Below are positions 23,375 through 36,402 of a DNA stretch of 64,000 nt, piece by piece. Positions within the stretch are counted from its first letter, which is position 1. Each line of letters begins with the position of its first letter. The DNA is taken from NCBI GenBank assembly GCA_949592205.1, contig CATIUR010000001.1:39573001-39637000 (forward strand), in the 5' to 3' direction. The notes under the pieces are model-generated. The model saw only the letters and a list, made by a program, of their open reading frames with translations, was not told the DNA's origin and searched no databases. The stretch is from Helichrysum umbraculigerum (taxonomy: Eukaryota > Streptophyta > Magnoliopsida > Asterales > Asteraceae). A program made the translations under genes and the position numbers.

Positions 23375-25412
23375 CCACTTTCAAAAAAAAAATAGATGAG
23401 TTTAAGTGACTCAATTTTCTGTTTTACCCTTCTATGTAAACACTAATGTGTATGCATAAAATACTCTACAAAGTACAAACTAACTACTCCAACAATAAAC
23501 TTAATTACTCATCACAGTCAATTAACCAACTAAATTTAAAAACTCTTCACATGTCTCGATTTAAAAAAAAAAACAATATAGAATGTAATCGATCAATATT
23601 TTAGACAAAACATGCACATGCATGAAGACCATTACACTTCATTTTCTAAGTTACAAAGACTTCTTAACTAAATTTTGTTCATCAACGTGGCAAGTTACAT
23701 AGACTCCTTAACTAAGTTACATGCACGTGCACCGTCTTTCACGGCTATTTACGAAGCCAAATACGACACAACTTCATCTAGCAAGTTTTGTTCACACTCG
23801 ATTTGCAATGGCAAGTTACCTTATCGTTCCAATCTACCCTTACCAATATGTGGTATTTTGTAGTTGTTACCACCATGGAATTCCATTATCTCTTTCATAC
23901 ACGTTGTAGAGTTAAAAAAACATTGTTTAGATCACGTGATCGCATTCGATCAAATGACGAATGATCGTGGAAACCAATTCATCTATTTTAACATATGACT
24001 CTTGTTCTTGAAGTGATTGAATTGCGCAACAAAATCCAAGATCTAACACATTTAAATCCAGTCTATTTGGTGGTTGAAAACGAAGCTGTATATCAAATCC
24101 ATCACGAGATGATGCTTCAAGAAACTCCCTATCATTAACATCCATATGGGGTTTTGAATTGTCTTGTTGGATAAATATCGAACCTGTATGATTTTGCGGC
24201 CACTTAGCACTTATAGCCGGTAAAACCTTCTCTATTAACCATGCTCTTGTTACTTCTTTAGTCAAGGATGATATATGTTTTGTTTCCATAGTTCCTGCAA
24301 CTCGATTCTTGCTCGACCGCTTAGAAACATATCCTTGGTGATAAATGTTTTACTTTTACACGTTCTTAATGGCTCTTGCTCATCAGGCAATAAATAGTAA
24401 CGTTTTGAAGCTCTTGACATGTAAAACCAATTTTCGTCAATGTGTACAATGTTAAACATATCATGGAATGCAAGACTTGAACTTGACAACGATCGGCTCA
24501 CCATAGATAAACAAATATCGATCTAATCGCTTTCTTTTATTTTTGTTGGTAAGATCCGGTTTTATGGCTTTTGTGTGTGGCCTAAGTGATCCTTCCTTGA
24601 TTTGTCTTTGCATTGTTGACTTTGAAATATTTGTTGATTTAGAAATTGACCGTATGTTGGTTCGAAGACGTGATGGAAGTTGTGAAACTTGATCGAAGTT
24701 TATTTGTACTCTTTTACGTCCGACAACATTTAACATCTTTGGCGATAAATCAATCGTTAACCCAAGATCGGGTTGAAATTTAGCTTGATGCCAAATTCAA
24801 CTTACACGCGGTTAGATACACAAACTTGTCCCGCTACATCACTTATAGAACCTCTTTTTAATTCTCCATTGAAACTTTTTTGCAATAAGGATTGATATAT
24901 AACATGACGTTGTATGTTACTTGTATTTTTTTTTTTTTTTTTTGTGATTTAATTTGTTAATTCTTCCATTTTTAGTAGGTGTTGAAAGTATAAAGAAATA
25001 TTGCATGGAGGGAAATTTTGTGCTAAAGTAACCAATTAGATGAAAAGTTGAAGTTAATGCATTTATTTCTATTGATTTGACTAATTAGGAGGGAAACCTT
25101 AGTGATAAATTTTGAGATTATGATTGAAAATTTTGGTCATTTTGGAAATTCTGTTGACTTTTTGGAGGGAATAAATCCCACCAAAATTTTTGAAGGCTTG
25201 TTAATCGAGAATATAGAGAAGTTGCAGTAGGCAGCCGTACTAGTACAGAAGTCTTTTGCAACTTGTCAATTGCTAGTTTTCAATTACGGTTTTCTTGATG
25301 TAGAAAACAAGAGGGTAAATTTGTCATTTAGCAAAAAGAAAGAGTGTACTAATTGTGTTTTCTTAAACAGCGTATTTTTTATTTATGGATAATAATTTTG
25401 GGACCGAGGTAG
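23316..25412 (-). mobile_element. mariner-like element (plant MLE), about 2.1 kb
   Basis: The left end CTCTCCCCGTCCCAAAA and the reverse complement of the right end CTACCTCGGTCCCAAAA are inverted repeats of Stowaway/mariner type. TA dinucleotides flank both (23314-23315 and 25413-25414). The element carries a transposase on the minus strand. Its left ~60 bp also occur at the ends of tandem units 1 and 2. Confidence 0.8.
23927..24920 (-). pseudogene. broken mariner transposase, DD39D type
   Basis: Three overlapping frames cover one protein. The N-terminal helix-turn-helix part (24920 down to 24461) includes IYQSLLQKSFNGELKRGSIS and LPSRLRTNIRSISKSTNIS but has in-frame stops. The central part holds the first catalytic Asp (IVHIDENWFYMSRASKRYYL). 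The C-terminal part holds the second (FIQQDNSKPH) and the third (DLNVLDLGF). I count 39 residues between the second and third Asp, the DD39D spacing of plant mariners. Frameshifts between the frames and stops near the N-terminus show it is dead. The three catalytic Asp remain, so decay is not ancient. Confidence 0.85.
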
Positions 25413-25414
25413 TA

Positions 25415-26069
25415 ATAGTTTTTCTCATTATGAAAGAAGTTGTGCATGTATACTAAATTCGTTCACATCCACTGGTACATATGACAAAATTTTCATACTC
25501 TAATGTGCATTCTAATTTAGTTTAACAATAACTCTTTAGGTAATCAATATTTCAACAACTTATTCTCCAAATTCTCTCTATATAATTTGGCCAAGAATTT
25601 TCTTTTCTCACTTCATAGTTCAAGATCAACATATCATTTCTCTGCATTTGATCTACTATCTAAGTTATCTATTCCATTTGATAAGCATATCATTTCTCTC
25701 CATTAAGTATTTTGTAGTATTTGCTATGCTTTTTATGCTCATTGACTTGTGTATTCTTATTTTTATTTGGATATAAATCTTTTTCATTATTATAGTTTTT
25801 TTTTTAGAATATATTATATTTGTATGAGTAGTTTGATACCTTAAACATTAGTTTATTTGTACAAGTTTCTTCTCTTTATTACCAATAATACTATGATTAA
25901 ACAAATAATTGTTTAAAATTCACTGTTGCCAGTTTATCAAGCATGGGACTTTGAGATGAAATTACCCACATGATATTTCTTGAGTTGTGTTTGAATGAAG
26001 TCAAACTTGGAATAACCTACATGTTATTTCAATAATATTGGATATTCAAATTTGGAAAGAAAAAAAAAA
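25415..26069. other. AT-rich sequence between mariner and Harbinger elements
   Basis: No coding sequence. The left end of the Harbinger element probably lies here, but I could not recognise its terminal inverted repeat. Confidence 0.3.
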
Positions 26070-26905
26070 TGAGCGCGAAAAACTTTTGTGTACAAGCAAA
26101 TCATGAATCATTGGGAACAAATGAAAAATAATGGAAGTTATATGAGCGATTAATGAGACTTGAATCTGGGATTGGATGGGATCCCATGAATAAGATTATT
26201 GATGCACCGTCTGAGTGGTGGGATGGAAGATATAGGTAAAAAAAAATGATAGTAAAATTATTACTATAGGTAAAAAAAAATGATAGTAAAATTATTACTT
26301 TCTTACGTGTGTATAATAATTAATCTCTAGAGTTATATTGTCATCTTATTTGTATAAGGAGATAAGGATATTGCCAAGTTTATGAGGAAAAATTTGGAGA
26401 TGTATAAGCTTCATTTAAAAATTTAATTCAAGAATATGTAGTTGTTGGAGATAAAAAGATAAAACTCGAGCCCCAGTCGAAATTGACAATGTGAATAGTG
26501 ATGATGATGAACTTACTGAAGGAAGAGGAGATAGTGATGAGGCGAACTTATATGATGATGGAGAGCCGATTTTTCCTACAAGTACTTCTGGTAAAAGAAA
26601 GAAGTCTAACACCCCAAGTCGTTCAACCAAACGAAAAGCCATGTCCGTGATTGAGAATAAACTAGATATTGTATTAGATGTACTTTCCTCAAAAAGCATG
26701 CAAACTTATCCACCTCAAAACCATACACCTTCTACAAAAGATTGTCTGGATATTGTCTCAAGCTTTCCAGGTTTTGAAGAAGGGACAAGGAGCACTAGAC
26801 AGCTTCTTGAAGAAGCAAGCTCGAGAAAATTTTATGGTTCAAACAAGTGACACGGTAAAGATGGAGTTCCTAAAACAACTAATGGAGAAATATTTTATGT
26901 CTTAG
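26070..26905 (+). pseudogene. Harbinger ORF1, Myb/SANT-like protein
   Basis: The first exon contains NHWEQMKNN and, one base out of phase, WKLYERLMRLESGIGWDP followed by DAPSEWWDGRYR. This is the closing helix pattern of the Myb/SANT-like domain of Harbinger ORF1, the DNA-binding partner needed by the nuclease. A donor follows near 26238. The intron holds a short direct duplication of GTAAAAAAAAATGATAG. The next exon gives an acidic/Ser-rich linker (NSDDDELTEGRGDSDEANLY), a basic segment (STSGKRKKSNTPSRSTKRK) and, after a frame change near 26830, EFLKQLMEKYFMS. The frame changes make it non-functional as it stands. Confidence 0.7.
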
Positions 26906-27084
26906 ACATTGTTTCCTGTGTTATGTAACCTGTTTTGCTTTATGTTTTAAGTTTTTGTGTTGCGACATTATCTTATATTAGATATGTGTTTTATGTGTTA
27001 TTTGTATTAGAAATGTGTTTTATGTGTTACTTGTATTAGATATGTATTTTCATATTATATATGTCTCAACATTATATTATATAT

Positions 27085-28336
27085 ATGTTGTCTAGTAGGA
27101 CGGATACCGATAGTGATGAAACAGATTCGTATAACAAAAACGAAGAGAGTTGGGTAGAGGATGAGAAAAATGGTTAGCGTTATGTGGTCTATCCATTCAA
27201 GGAATAATAATAAGTGATAAATATTCTCGTATCCCTTGTCGTACATCTTCTCGCATGGGCCACGTGTTCATTCAAGAAACACTTAATGGTCATCCTAGAT
27301 GTTGTTATGAACTCTTCATGTTAGAGGTCTTGGTATTTATAATGTTATGTTCAAGATCTTGCAACCTCTTATGGGTTAAAGCCAATACACAATATATCCA
27401 ATGAGGAGTCCGTTGGGAAATAGATTAGTTCAAGAAACATTTAATCATTATGGAGAAACAATTCATAGACATCTTCACACTGTTTTGAAAACGGTCCTAA
27501 AGTAAAATGGAGACATTATAAGGCCAAATGTAAATTACAACGAATAAGTACCTCCACAAATATTAAATGATTCTCGTTATTATCCAATGTTTAAGGATTG
27601 TATTGGAGCAATCGATGGGACACATGTGAGGGAATCGGTCCCAGCAAAGGAGCAAGCAAAGTATATTGGTATAAAAGTATATACCACTCAAAATATAATT
27701 GCAGTTTGTGATTTTAATATGTGTTTGACGTTCGCATGGGCCAGATGGGAGGGAACCGCACATGACACAAGAATTTTCAATGAAGCATTACGTAGAGCTG
27801 AATTGAAGTTTCCATGTCCGATAGGTGGTAAGTATTTTTTTTCTTTATGATGAAACTTTATTTTATATATATTTGTTAAATGTATAATAATATTATTCAT
27901 TTTATTTATCATAGATAAGTAGTATGTTGTTGATGCTGGGTATCCAAATACTAAAGGTTATCATGCTCCATATAAAGTAACCAACATTCGTTATCATATA
28001 CCTGATTTTCATCGTGGACACACTAAAGCTGTTTGTGCTCCTAAAGGAGCAAAGGAGAAATTTTACTACCACCACTCATCACTAAGAAATGTCATTGAGC
28101 GCACTTTTAGAGTATGGAATTCTAGGTGGCATATATTAAAAGATATGCATGTTAATCACGCCTACGAGGCCCAAGTGAACATAGTCCTAGCGTCTTTGGC
28201 AATTCACAATTATATTAGAATGAATGATACACCGAATGATGGATTTAAAAAGGCGGATAAAGAGACTTACAATCCAAGGAAAGAGTTTAATGACGAGACA
28301 TCTAGTAGTGTTAATAAATCAGATGAAGACACGTGA
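27085..28336 (+). pseudogene. Harbinger ORF2, HARBI1-type DDE nuclease
   Basis: The catalytic domain is easy to read. FKDCIGAIDGTHVRESVPA holds the first Asp, ARWEGTAHDTRIFNEALR the second, and LRNVIERTFRVWNSRWHIL the Glu. Between them KVYTTQNIIAVCDFNMCLTF and YVVDAGYPNTKGYHAPY are typical. An 87-bp intron (27828-27914, GTAAGT...ATAG) interrupts the gene. The second exon opens with a TAG stop (27920-27922) where the family has Tyr. The N-terminal part (27085-27590) has several stops and gaps, though pieces such as HVFIQETLNGHPRCCYE remain. All three catalytic residues survive. Confidence 0.8.
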
Positions 28337-28673
28337 GTACATCGTAGGAGTAATAATCTTTATAGTGTGGTAAGAGATATGATTGTCGGACATCTGATGG
28401 AAGTGAGATGAAAGTTATCTTACGTCAAGAAATGTACTTGTATCACTTATGTTACAATTTAGCGAAAATGTCATTAACTAGTACTTTTTATAATTATATA
28501 AAAGTTTGCAAAAATAACAATAATTAGATATAAAGTTAAAAATGAAGCTCACACATTATTATACAATAATGCTCCTTTTAGTCATTTTACCATAATAAGC
28601 TCATGAAAAATAAGCCCCCCACACTTAAAAAAGAGTTTATCAGCCTATAAGCTATAAGCTTCCCCAAACATTC

Positions 28674-28878
28674 TGTGACATCCGTCACTAAAACTCTATT
28701 CATATGTTCGTTTTGAATAATCCTTTCTTATTTGGATTCATGTACGTGAGTAATGTGGAGAAATAAATTAAGTATCGTAATTTTAAACTATGTGAGAAAA
28801 TTAATTCCTGTATAGTGTTCAACAATTCGAACCAATACTCGTGCGCGATTAAATTAAAAGTTAGGATAATAATAATGA

Positions 28879-28965
<87 letters not shown>

Positions 28966-31109
28966 CAATAATATAATAATAATAGTAATATAATAATAAT
29001 TATAATAATCATGTCATGAGAGTAGATAAAAAAATTAACCATGATGATCAAGGCAATATTGGGTTGTCGAGATTTTAAGGCCAAAGGAAAAAAAAAAATA
29101 CGGCCCAAAACATTGAGGTTGGAACTTGATCACTAAGTAAATATATTAACCTAGTTATTAAACCTAAACTCTTTTATTAAACTAAATAAAAAAAAATTGT
29201 TCCTGTGGTTTCTTTACCTCTATCGACTGAAGAGAAGAAAAAAAAAAGAGTCTTGTGTTTGTATGTGGTTGTCGGCCAAACATCAAGAGGGAACCAAATC
29301 AAAAGTTGTGTCGTGCTTTCGTGTGTTTCTCGATCGTGTTCGTGTAGGTATTTTTCATAAACCCTAACCAATAATTTATTTTATTATTTTTCTGGAATAG
29401 ATGTATATTAGAGATGATTTATGTATTTGGGGATTTAATATATTAGGTTTAAGGTGTTTTTGAAATCGAAATTTATATACCGTTAATCGAAACTTCTGTC
29501 CATATTTTCGCAGTAGTAATAAACGGCTGTTTTGACCTAGCTACGTAAGTTTTCAGGCTTCGGCCAAAACTGAAAAGTTGTAGATCTCAAAATTTTATTC
29601 CAACTCAAAAGGTTTCGGCCTCTGAAACGCATTATGTGATTTTATAAAAATTATTTCGTAAACTATTGCGGTGTATGACTAATTTTTAGAAAATTTTTGT
29701 AAACTTAATTCGGTTTGATCAAACTATTTTCTAATTATTATAGGAATTGTGAATGTAAGATAAGAGTTAGATATTTTCTGAAAGAAAAAGGATATTTTTA
29801 TATTTGTAATTTGAGTTTATTTATTATATTTAAAAAGGGTTGTGTTTCAGGTATATTTTAAGTGCTTTCGATTACGAGTTTCGAGTGTTTTCAACTGGTA
29901 TTGACTATGGACAAAAGAATTCATCATTTTATATATGTCAAACATCAATTTTCATTACCAAGTATTATAGTCTGATTGTGTCATTTTGGATTTAGAAGTA
30001 TTGCTTGTTGCAATTATAACTAAATGAACTAAACAATGTTTGATAATCGATTATTATGAAATAATAGGCTAGGATCATAATTATGACAATCAACTAGGCT
30101 ATTGTACAATAATGATTCTATGTTAATGTGCAAGATATTTATTGAACTTAACGTGTTTGTAGGGTGAATTGGTTAGACGAGATATTTGGTTATAGATTTA
30201 CATACCTGTTTAGTGGACTTATTTGGGAGCGTAATTTGCTTTGCTAATCAAGGTGAGTTTTGCGGCCCCATTTTCTTTACTTATTTTCCGTTGGGGGAAA
30301 AGAATGCTCAAACTGATTTCAAACTGTTTTCTTATGCTGTGTAAACTATCTGCTGTTCAGATTTGGACATTATGGTTGAATAAGTGACATTCTGATTGTT
30401 GTGGACTGATTGCTGATTGTTCGGATGAGTCTTGTGTCTTGGCGACCATGACAACACTCCATATTACTTGCTTTTCGGATGAGTCTTGTGTCTTGGGGAC
30501 CTTGACAACACTCCATATTTTTTACTAATACGGATATGATTATTGATAGTACTATCGGACGACGGTCCCACTCTTGTGATAGATACGTTATCCTTGAGTG
30601 AATATTATCCGGGAACGGAACGGATTGCTTATGGTGGATGAATTGGTTATCTTATGTGCTTATTTCATATCATATGTCCTACTTACTTATTATCACAGCA
30701 AACTGTATTTCTCGTGTGTCTTATTAAACCTGCGAAACTCACAAACCATTGTGTTGACATTTTCGAGCATTTCTTTTCAGGGAAAAACTAGTGGCACTAA
30801 GATCGAGGACAAGAAAACTTAGTGGACTTGTTAGGTTGCATTAAGTATTATTGCAGGACTTGTGATACGTTTGTAGCTGACATTTTGATTTAATTACGGG
30901 CATGTTGCCTTTACATTTGTTGAATACATTTATTGTTTGTGACACATTGTTTCTTTGTTGGTGTGTATGCTATGACACGAACCGTCATTCGTGTTAATGA
31001 CATCACAACGCATTGATACTTTATATTTCATTTAGAGTTCTATATATTGATGTGTTGTGATCCTATCATGGTTACATTCCGTTATTTCCGCTTTAGACGG
31101 GGTGTGACA
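28674..31109 (+). repeat. LTR A of a non-coding Ty3-type element, 2436 bp
   Basis: Starts TGTGACATCCGTCAC, ends GGGGTGTGACA, and is followed by a primer-binding site. Its 3' half is nearly the same as the LTRs at 36403, 43363 and 50347, but its 5' half is clearly diverged and includes an (AAT)n run. It has a splice donor AAG/GTGAGTTTTG (intron from 30253) and acceptor TTCTTTTCAG/GG (to 30780), 528 bp apart. The matching second LTR is not in the window. Confidence 0.85.
28866..28989. repeat. (AAT)n microsatellite inside LTR A
   Basis: About 35 AAT units with minor interruptions. Confidence 0.95.
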
Positions 31110-31955
31110 GATTGGTATCAGAGCCATTGGTTTTAGAGAATTAGGTGGATTGACCTAGACTATAACCTAGGAACCTTCATATAAATGCTATACTAGGAAC
31201 TATGTGTGCATTAAACAACGTGTGTTTATTCGAAATCATGCGTGCTCATTTGACACGATATGTTCTTAATTGAAATGCTATGTCCTTACTTGCAACGATG
31301 TGTAGTTGTTCGAAACGATGCACAAATATTTGTCATGAGATGTACCTATTTGCTAGGATATATACATAAATGCTACATAGAAAACATGTACTCACCCGTA
31401 ATTCGGTTCTTTTGCATGACATGCTCCGTTGGTGGTTCCGCACGTGCCGCATACCCGAGAGGATTATGTAGGCTTAACGGCGCAGGATCATTAATGTTAT
31501 CTATCGATACTATATTGATCATAGTATCATTTCCTGATAAATTCGTGCCATTCTTAGATTCGAACATGTAGGAATGAGGTTGAACATTGTGATATAGGGT
31601 TTGGTAATAAGTACATATATGAAAGGATACCCTAACAATTACGGCGACCGACGTAATTGCAAAGGTATCATGATATATACGTGTTTATATGACCATATTC
31701 GAGTGTCCAATGTGTCGCCTTCAACGTCGCATGACGTCATAAACATTCGAATCTTGTTATTTTGAAAATCGTGACTATTGTATGTTGTTTTGGTGTATAT
31801 GTCTGACAACACCTGAACTGTTTATCTATTCTGAACTCATAAGTCTTTGAAATTGTAGTAAACATGCCACTAGGACGTTCTACGCAAAATGCAAAACGTG
31901 ATACGTGATGGGAGCGAAACGTGATAAATATAAAAGTGTAAATCGTGTAGTAAGT
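31110..31955 (+). mobile_element. start of the internal region after LTR A, with PBS at 31113-31125
   Basis: TGGTATCAGAGCC lies three bases past the LTR. The following 840 bp match the start of the internal regions at 38895 and 45855 (shared words GACCTAGACTATAACCTAGG, GGATCATTAATGT, GATAAAAGTGTAAATC), with an extra stretch near 31220-31400. It stops at TAAGT (31951-31955), where a minus-strand LTR begins. No protein is supported. Confidence 0.75.
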
Positions 31956-34397
31956 TGTAACACCCTCAAATCTCGGGTTGCGGAAGCGGTCGGGTCGGGT
32001 GTTACCAAATTAAATATCACAGCATAAGGTATATAATGAACGACTCTAAATGAGACGTTTGAAAATAGTTATTACATTTCCAAATTAAAAGTTTAAATAG
32101 TTGCGAGATTGTAGTAAATTTCCAAATACATAATTTGAAAATACAAAGCAAATGCAGAGTGGTCCCAATGTTTGAAAATATGCGACTCGAGCTAGCCAAA
32201 TCTTGTAGAAATCCTAATCCTGCTGGGCACCTGAGAACACATGCTAAAACGAGTCAGCTATAAAGCTGGTGAGTTCATAGGTTTGTTAGTTGAAAACATA
32301 AAGTGTAAATCCTGTATGTTTTGAAAAGTAGTTCGAAATCCCTGTATTTTGATTTGTATTGTATTAAAGATGTAACACCAATGTGTATACATTTTACTAG
32401 GTATTTCCTACCCTAAAAGTAGCGGTGTGTACCTAAGTACGTAAGGAATGAGGCATACCATGCCTAGATACCTATCAGGTATAGTGCGTCTAAAATCGTG
32501 AGGCAATACATGCCAAAATACTATCAAGTGTATGACTGTGTCATATTAAGGGTGTGGCAATCCATGCCTAGATACCTATCTGGTGTAAGTGAAATAAACC
32601 AATGCGAGGCAAAACCTGCCTGAGTATAGTCCAAGTAAATGTATGACCATGTCATATGATGTTGAGTAATAATCAGCATGCCTACCTGGCATGTAGTGTT
32701 GCCTCCGGCAACGTAAATTAAGCCAATGATCTCGAGTATAAGCTCGCCGATCCGTTGCTGAGTATGAGTAACCGTGCAGTCCCGTAGAACTACGATAGAG
32801 TATTTAATCAAATACTGAGCTAACGACCTCGCGTGAAATCTCACCGACCCGTTAACTGTTATGGATCACGAGCATAAGCCCGTCCATCCGTGAGTGTATC
32901 GCTTTACCGCAAATACGTCCTTGTGCCCACTGCAATACCGTGGCATCGTTTTGTGCCCACTTTACCGTGGCATCATTTTGTGCCCACTTTACCGTGGCAT
33001 CGTTGTGTGTCCAATCTGGACATCGTCCGCATTGCTCGTAAGCAGAGTATGTAATTGAGCCGGCAGTACTACGACATGCCCGACTAAAGTATATGAGAGC
33101 CAGCAGTACTACGACATGCCTGACTAAAGTATACTTGTTTGTATAGGCGTATGTATATCAATATACATAAGTAAGTAGTAGATAGCACCACGTGCTCGAG
33201 ATAGTGTACAAGTATGTGTATGTATATATATGTCAATCAACAAACACGTCTAATAGAGTATCATGCCGCGCATGAAGGTAGTTTAGCGTATCTAAATGTG
33301 TATATACCATACTTAGATATTAAGTATATCACCATAAGCCTAGGTATGACTAATCATCACCTAGTTGTTTTATATCAGTATAAGAAGCTATACTAACGTA
33401 CGTTACTAACGTATACTCCTAGCCTCAGCCTATCAAGTATATTGAGGATTCTGGTAAATGTTCAGTTAGGTACAAGTCCATTCGAGAAATTCTGGAGGGT
33501 ATAGGCAGTCTTAGTCCCTATAAGGAGACCTAATCCTGTGCGAAGTCTAGTTGTTGTCCAATGTAGGTAGAACTAACCAGTTCTAATGTATTTAATGATA
33601 TTGTCCCGCGACAATATGGCCAAAGTAAAATGATAACCTAAGCAAGTTATGTAATGGTAGTTGTATTTCAACAACGAGATAGTGTACAGTGTTAACCTAT
33701 CCAAGTTAAGCTATGATATAGTCCTACGACAATATAGTGGGTGTAATTCCTAACTATTACACATTTGTATTACATAACAGTAATATAGTTAAGTGTGAAT
33801 TATAAAAGTTCATCATTATGATTCGAAAATAGTAGTTGTGCATGCGTCTCACCCCGAAAACAGTAAAATAGTTGAAAGAGTGGGGCTATGAACTCACCTG
33901 TGAGTTGTCAGCGATCCTACGATACGTGTGTTGTCCGGATGATAACCTCCTAGTGTCCTAAACACGCGACGTTATGTAAGTAAGAGACAAATCAGTTTGT
34001 CTAAGCGAGTTGTGTAATTATTTATTTGTCATTCAGGTTTGGAAACCGTGTACGGGGGTCCGGGGGCAGCGCCCCTGGTAGCGGGGTCCAAGGGGCAGAG
34101 CCCCTGGTTGGGGTCGAGCTGCCAAGTCAGCTTGGAAAATTTTTATTTCTACTACATTGCTTTACTAAAAATCGCATCGAAGATTTAAAATCGGAAAATC
34201 TACCAAAGGTTGGCTGCGGACCGAATTGGTGGCGTGAATTGAGTCCGCGAAGCAAACTGAGTTTGAATTCGCAGGACAAGTGGACTCGCGGGTCTCAACT
34301 CGCAGCTCAACTCGGTTCGCGGGTCGAGCCGCTTCACAGCTCGATTCACAGACAAGTCGGTCCGCAAGTCAACTCGCGACTCAGTTCGACTCGCAAG
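31956..34397 (-). repeat. minus-strand LTR, 5' part missing
   Basis: The plus strand starts TGTAACACCCTCAAATC, the reverse complement of an LTR end ...GGGTGTTACA. Reading on the minus strand, a splice donor CACAG/GTGAGTTCATAGCCCC begins an intron at 33897 and an acceptor TTCTCAG ends it at 32231. This 1.67-kb spacing is much longer than in the other LTRs, and the gap holds TGCCTAGATACCTATC and GTGCCCACTTTACCGTGGCA repeats (32930-33005). The GC-rich GGGGGTCCGGGGGCAGCGCC block at 34053 matches the one in the 5684 and 34398 LTRs in reverse. The true LTR 5' end is not seen; a plus-strand LTR starts at 34398. Confidence 0.7.
32930..33005. repeat. short tandem repeat GTGCCCACT...ACCGTGGCATC
   Basis: Three units of about 30 bp of the form TTGTGCCCACTTTACCGTGG occur inside the minus-strand LTR, in the stretch that lengthens its putative intron. 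A further pair of repeats (CAGTACTACGACATGCC) follows at about 33064-33127. Confidence 0.7.
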
Positions 34398-34488
34398 TGT
34401 GACACCCGTCAAATTAGGACTAGTGATTAGTACCTAATCAACTGTCAATACATGTAATTAGTTTTGTGTTAGGCTAATTAATGTATCA

Positions 34489-34566
<78 letters not shown>

Positions 34567-36402
34567 AATATATATATACAATTATGCAGTTTGATTAAAT
34601 CGTACAAATTTAAATCGAATGTAATTCGGCCAATAAAATACGGACGTTGGTGAACAATTAAATTAAATAATGTCACATTATTTAATAACTCTATGGTATC
34701 CAAGATATTATTTTATAATAATTCAGTTTTGATTCATATCGTACAATAACGTCTACGCGATTAAAATATTAAGCGCGAAAACAAAACAAAACAAGTTAAA
34801 GTTATATTTCATAACGCAACCATTAAGTATTTGGTAAAATACTTCAGCAAAAATAGAGGGAAATTATTCGTATTTTGAAATGTATAAGTAAATACTTAAC
34901 GTTTTAACGATCGAGAAAACGAACACCACACGGAGCGCAAACGCGAGGAACAAGTTTGGGACGCACCCACATGGGGTGGGCCCCACGAAAATCTGCCAAA
35001 ATGGATGGAGAAACCCATTTCACCACCACTCTCATCTTTCCCTTTTCTCTCTCTCTCTCTCTCCTTTTTCTCTCAAAACCAAACTACACCAACATCACAC
35101 AAAATCGACAAATAACAACGCTAAATGTCCTCCAATCCCGAAGATTTTTAGAGAAAAGGAACCACCACGCAACGATCTACAAACTCATCTTTTCGAATTT
35201 TTATTTTGACACTTTGTAAGTTTCCGACAAATTCCCGAAACCTCTCGTTTTAGCTTATTTTTACATATTTGTGGTTTATTCAAGGGTATATACGTCCATT
35301 AAACAAGAGAAACACGATTTTATAGCTTAAAAATGGGTTAGATTTGAGTTTTGGGTCGAAAATTATCGACAGTCGCTGGGTTCTGTTTTGGTGTTCATCT
35401 TTGCGACACAAGCCTTGTGTCGCTGGTTGTGTCGTATAAAACCCATTGTGTCGTATTTTGTGTCGTAAAAACCCAGTTATGTCGGACCTTTTGCTACACA
35501 ATATTGTGTCGTACCTTATGTCGCAAATACCATGCGACACAATCGCTATGTCGCTGTTGAATCAGCATTATCCGCTTATGCGACACAACCCTTGTGTCGC
35601 TAAGCTCTTGTGTCGCACTTCTATGCGACACAACCCTTGTGTCGCATGACAAATTTTATGTCGCATCTTGTGTCGCATAAAACAGAAAGTTTAAAAACTC
35701 ACATTTTCAGTAAGTGTCGAGACCCTAAATTTTATCACTTGATTTCACCCAATTTCAAGTCCAGATGCGTTTTTCACCAAAGCAATATAGTAGAAATAAA
35801 AATTTTCCAAGCTGACTTGGCAGCTCGACCCCAACCAGGGGCTCTGCCCCTTGGACCCCGCCAGGGGCTGCCGCCCCTTGGACCCCGCTACTAGGGGCGC
35901 TGCCCCCGGACCCCCGTACTTAGATTCCGTAAGCACATTTCTCACCAAGTGTCAAACTTGTACAACTTCAAAACGCTTATACGATACAACTTTTCAAACA
36001 TAATGGAATTTGCTTTTCAAGTATAACGCTTCGAAATCAATGTGATAACATCAAGACTATTATTACAATTAATCACCAACGGGCCGTACACATTTTCAAA
36101 CATTCGAATCAATCAACCAAATCTTAGTAATTTGGACAAGTCAATCAACCAAATCGGGGTAATTTGGACAAACAACTACAAAGGTAGTCTTTCGAGATGC
36201 CTAAACAATTAATAACCATCGCGTGTCTTGGACACCTTCAGGTTACAAGTCTTCGGACCACACTTCAAGGCAAATCAATCCAAGTTATTTATTCAAACTT
36301 TCAAGACTCAGGTGAGTCTCATGGCCCCTATTTTACTGCTTTTCAATCAGGGGTGTGATATTATTGCTCGTTTTGTTTTACAAGTTGAACGCAAGTACAA
36401 TT
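34398..36402 (+). repeat. interrupted LTR of the same family as the 5684 solo LTR
   Basis: Starts TGTGACACCCGTCAAATTAGG and follows the 5684-8230 LTR closely: the ACGGACGTTGGTGAAC block, the TGTGTCGCA array (35401-35690, including a perfect 11-bp-arm hairpin at 35623-35647), the GC-rich block, CACCAACGGGCCGTACAC (36073) and the splice donor CAG/GTGAGTCTCATGGCCCC near 36310. It stops at 36402, about 90 bp into the putative LTR intron, where the tandem array begins. The missing ~680 bp are not found anywhere downstream in the window. Confidence 0.85.
34483..34558. repeat. (AT)n microsatellite
   Basis: About 37 AT units inside the LTR. The related LTR at 5684 has only ATATATTGATGAATATAT at this place. 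Confidence 0.95.

Larger units (their letters stand above)
26070..28673 (+). mobile_element. PIF/Harbinger element with both ORFs decayed
   Basis: Two genes in the same direction, a Myb/SANT-like ORF then a DDE nuclease ORF, is the normal PIF/Harbinger layout. The right end shows AAGCTATAAGCTTCCCCAAACA at about 28650-28670, which looks like a terminal inverted repeat (TGTTTGGGGAAGCTT inward). It is abutted by the LTR starting at 28674. No matching left end was found. Confidence 0.65.

Noticed and set aside
28640..28673. A hAT terminal repeat instead of a Harbinger end
   Set aside because: The neighbouring ORFs are Harbinger-type. With no partner end or target duplication visible I only note it as a candidate Harbinger end.
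34026..34390. The GC-rich 134-codon open frame as a gene
   Set aside because: It covers the GC block and the CTCGC-word array of a minus-strand LTR. The same GC block in reverse occurs in two other LTRs.
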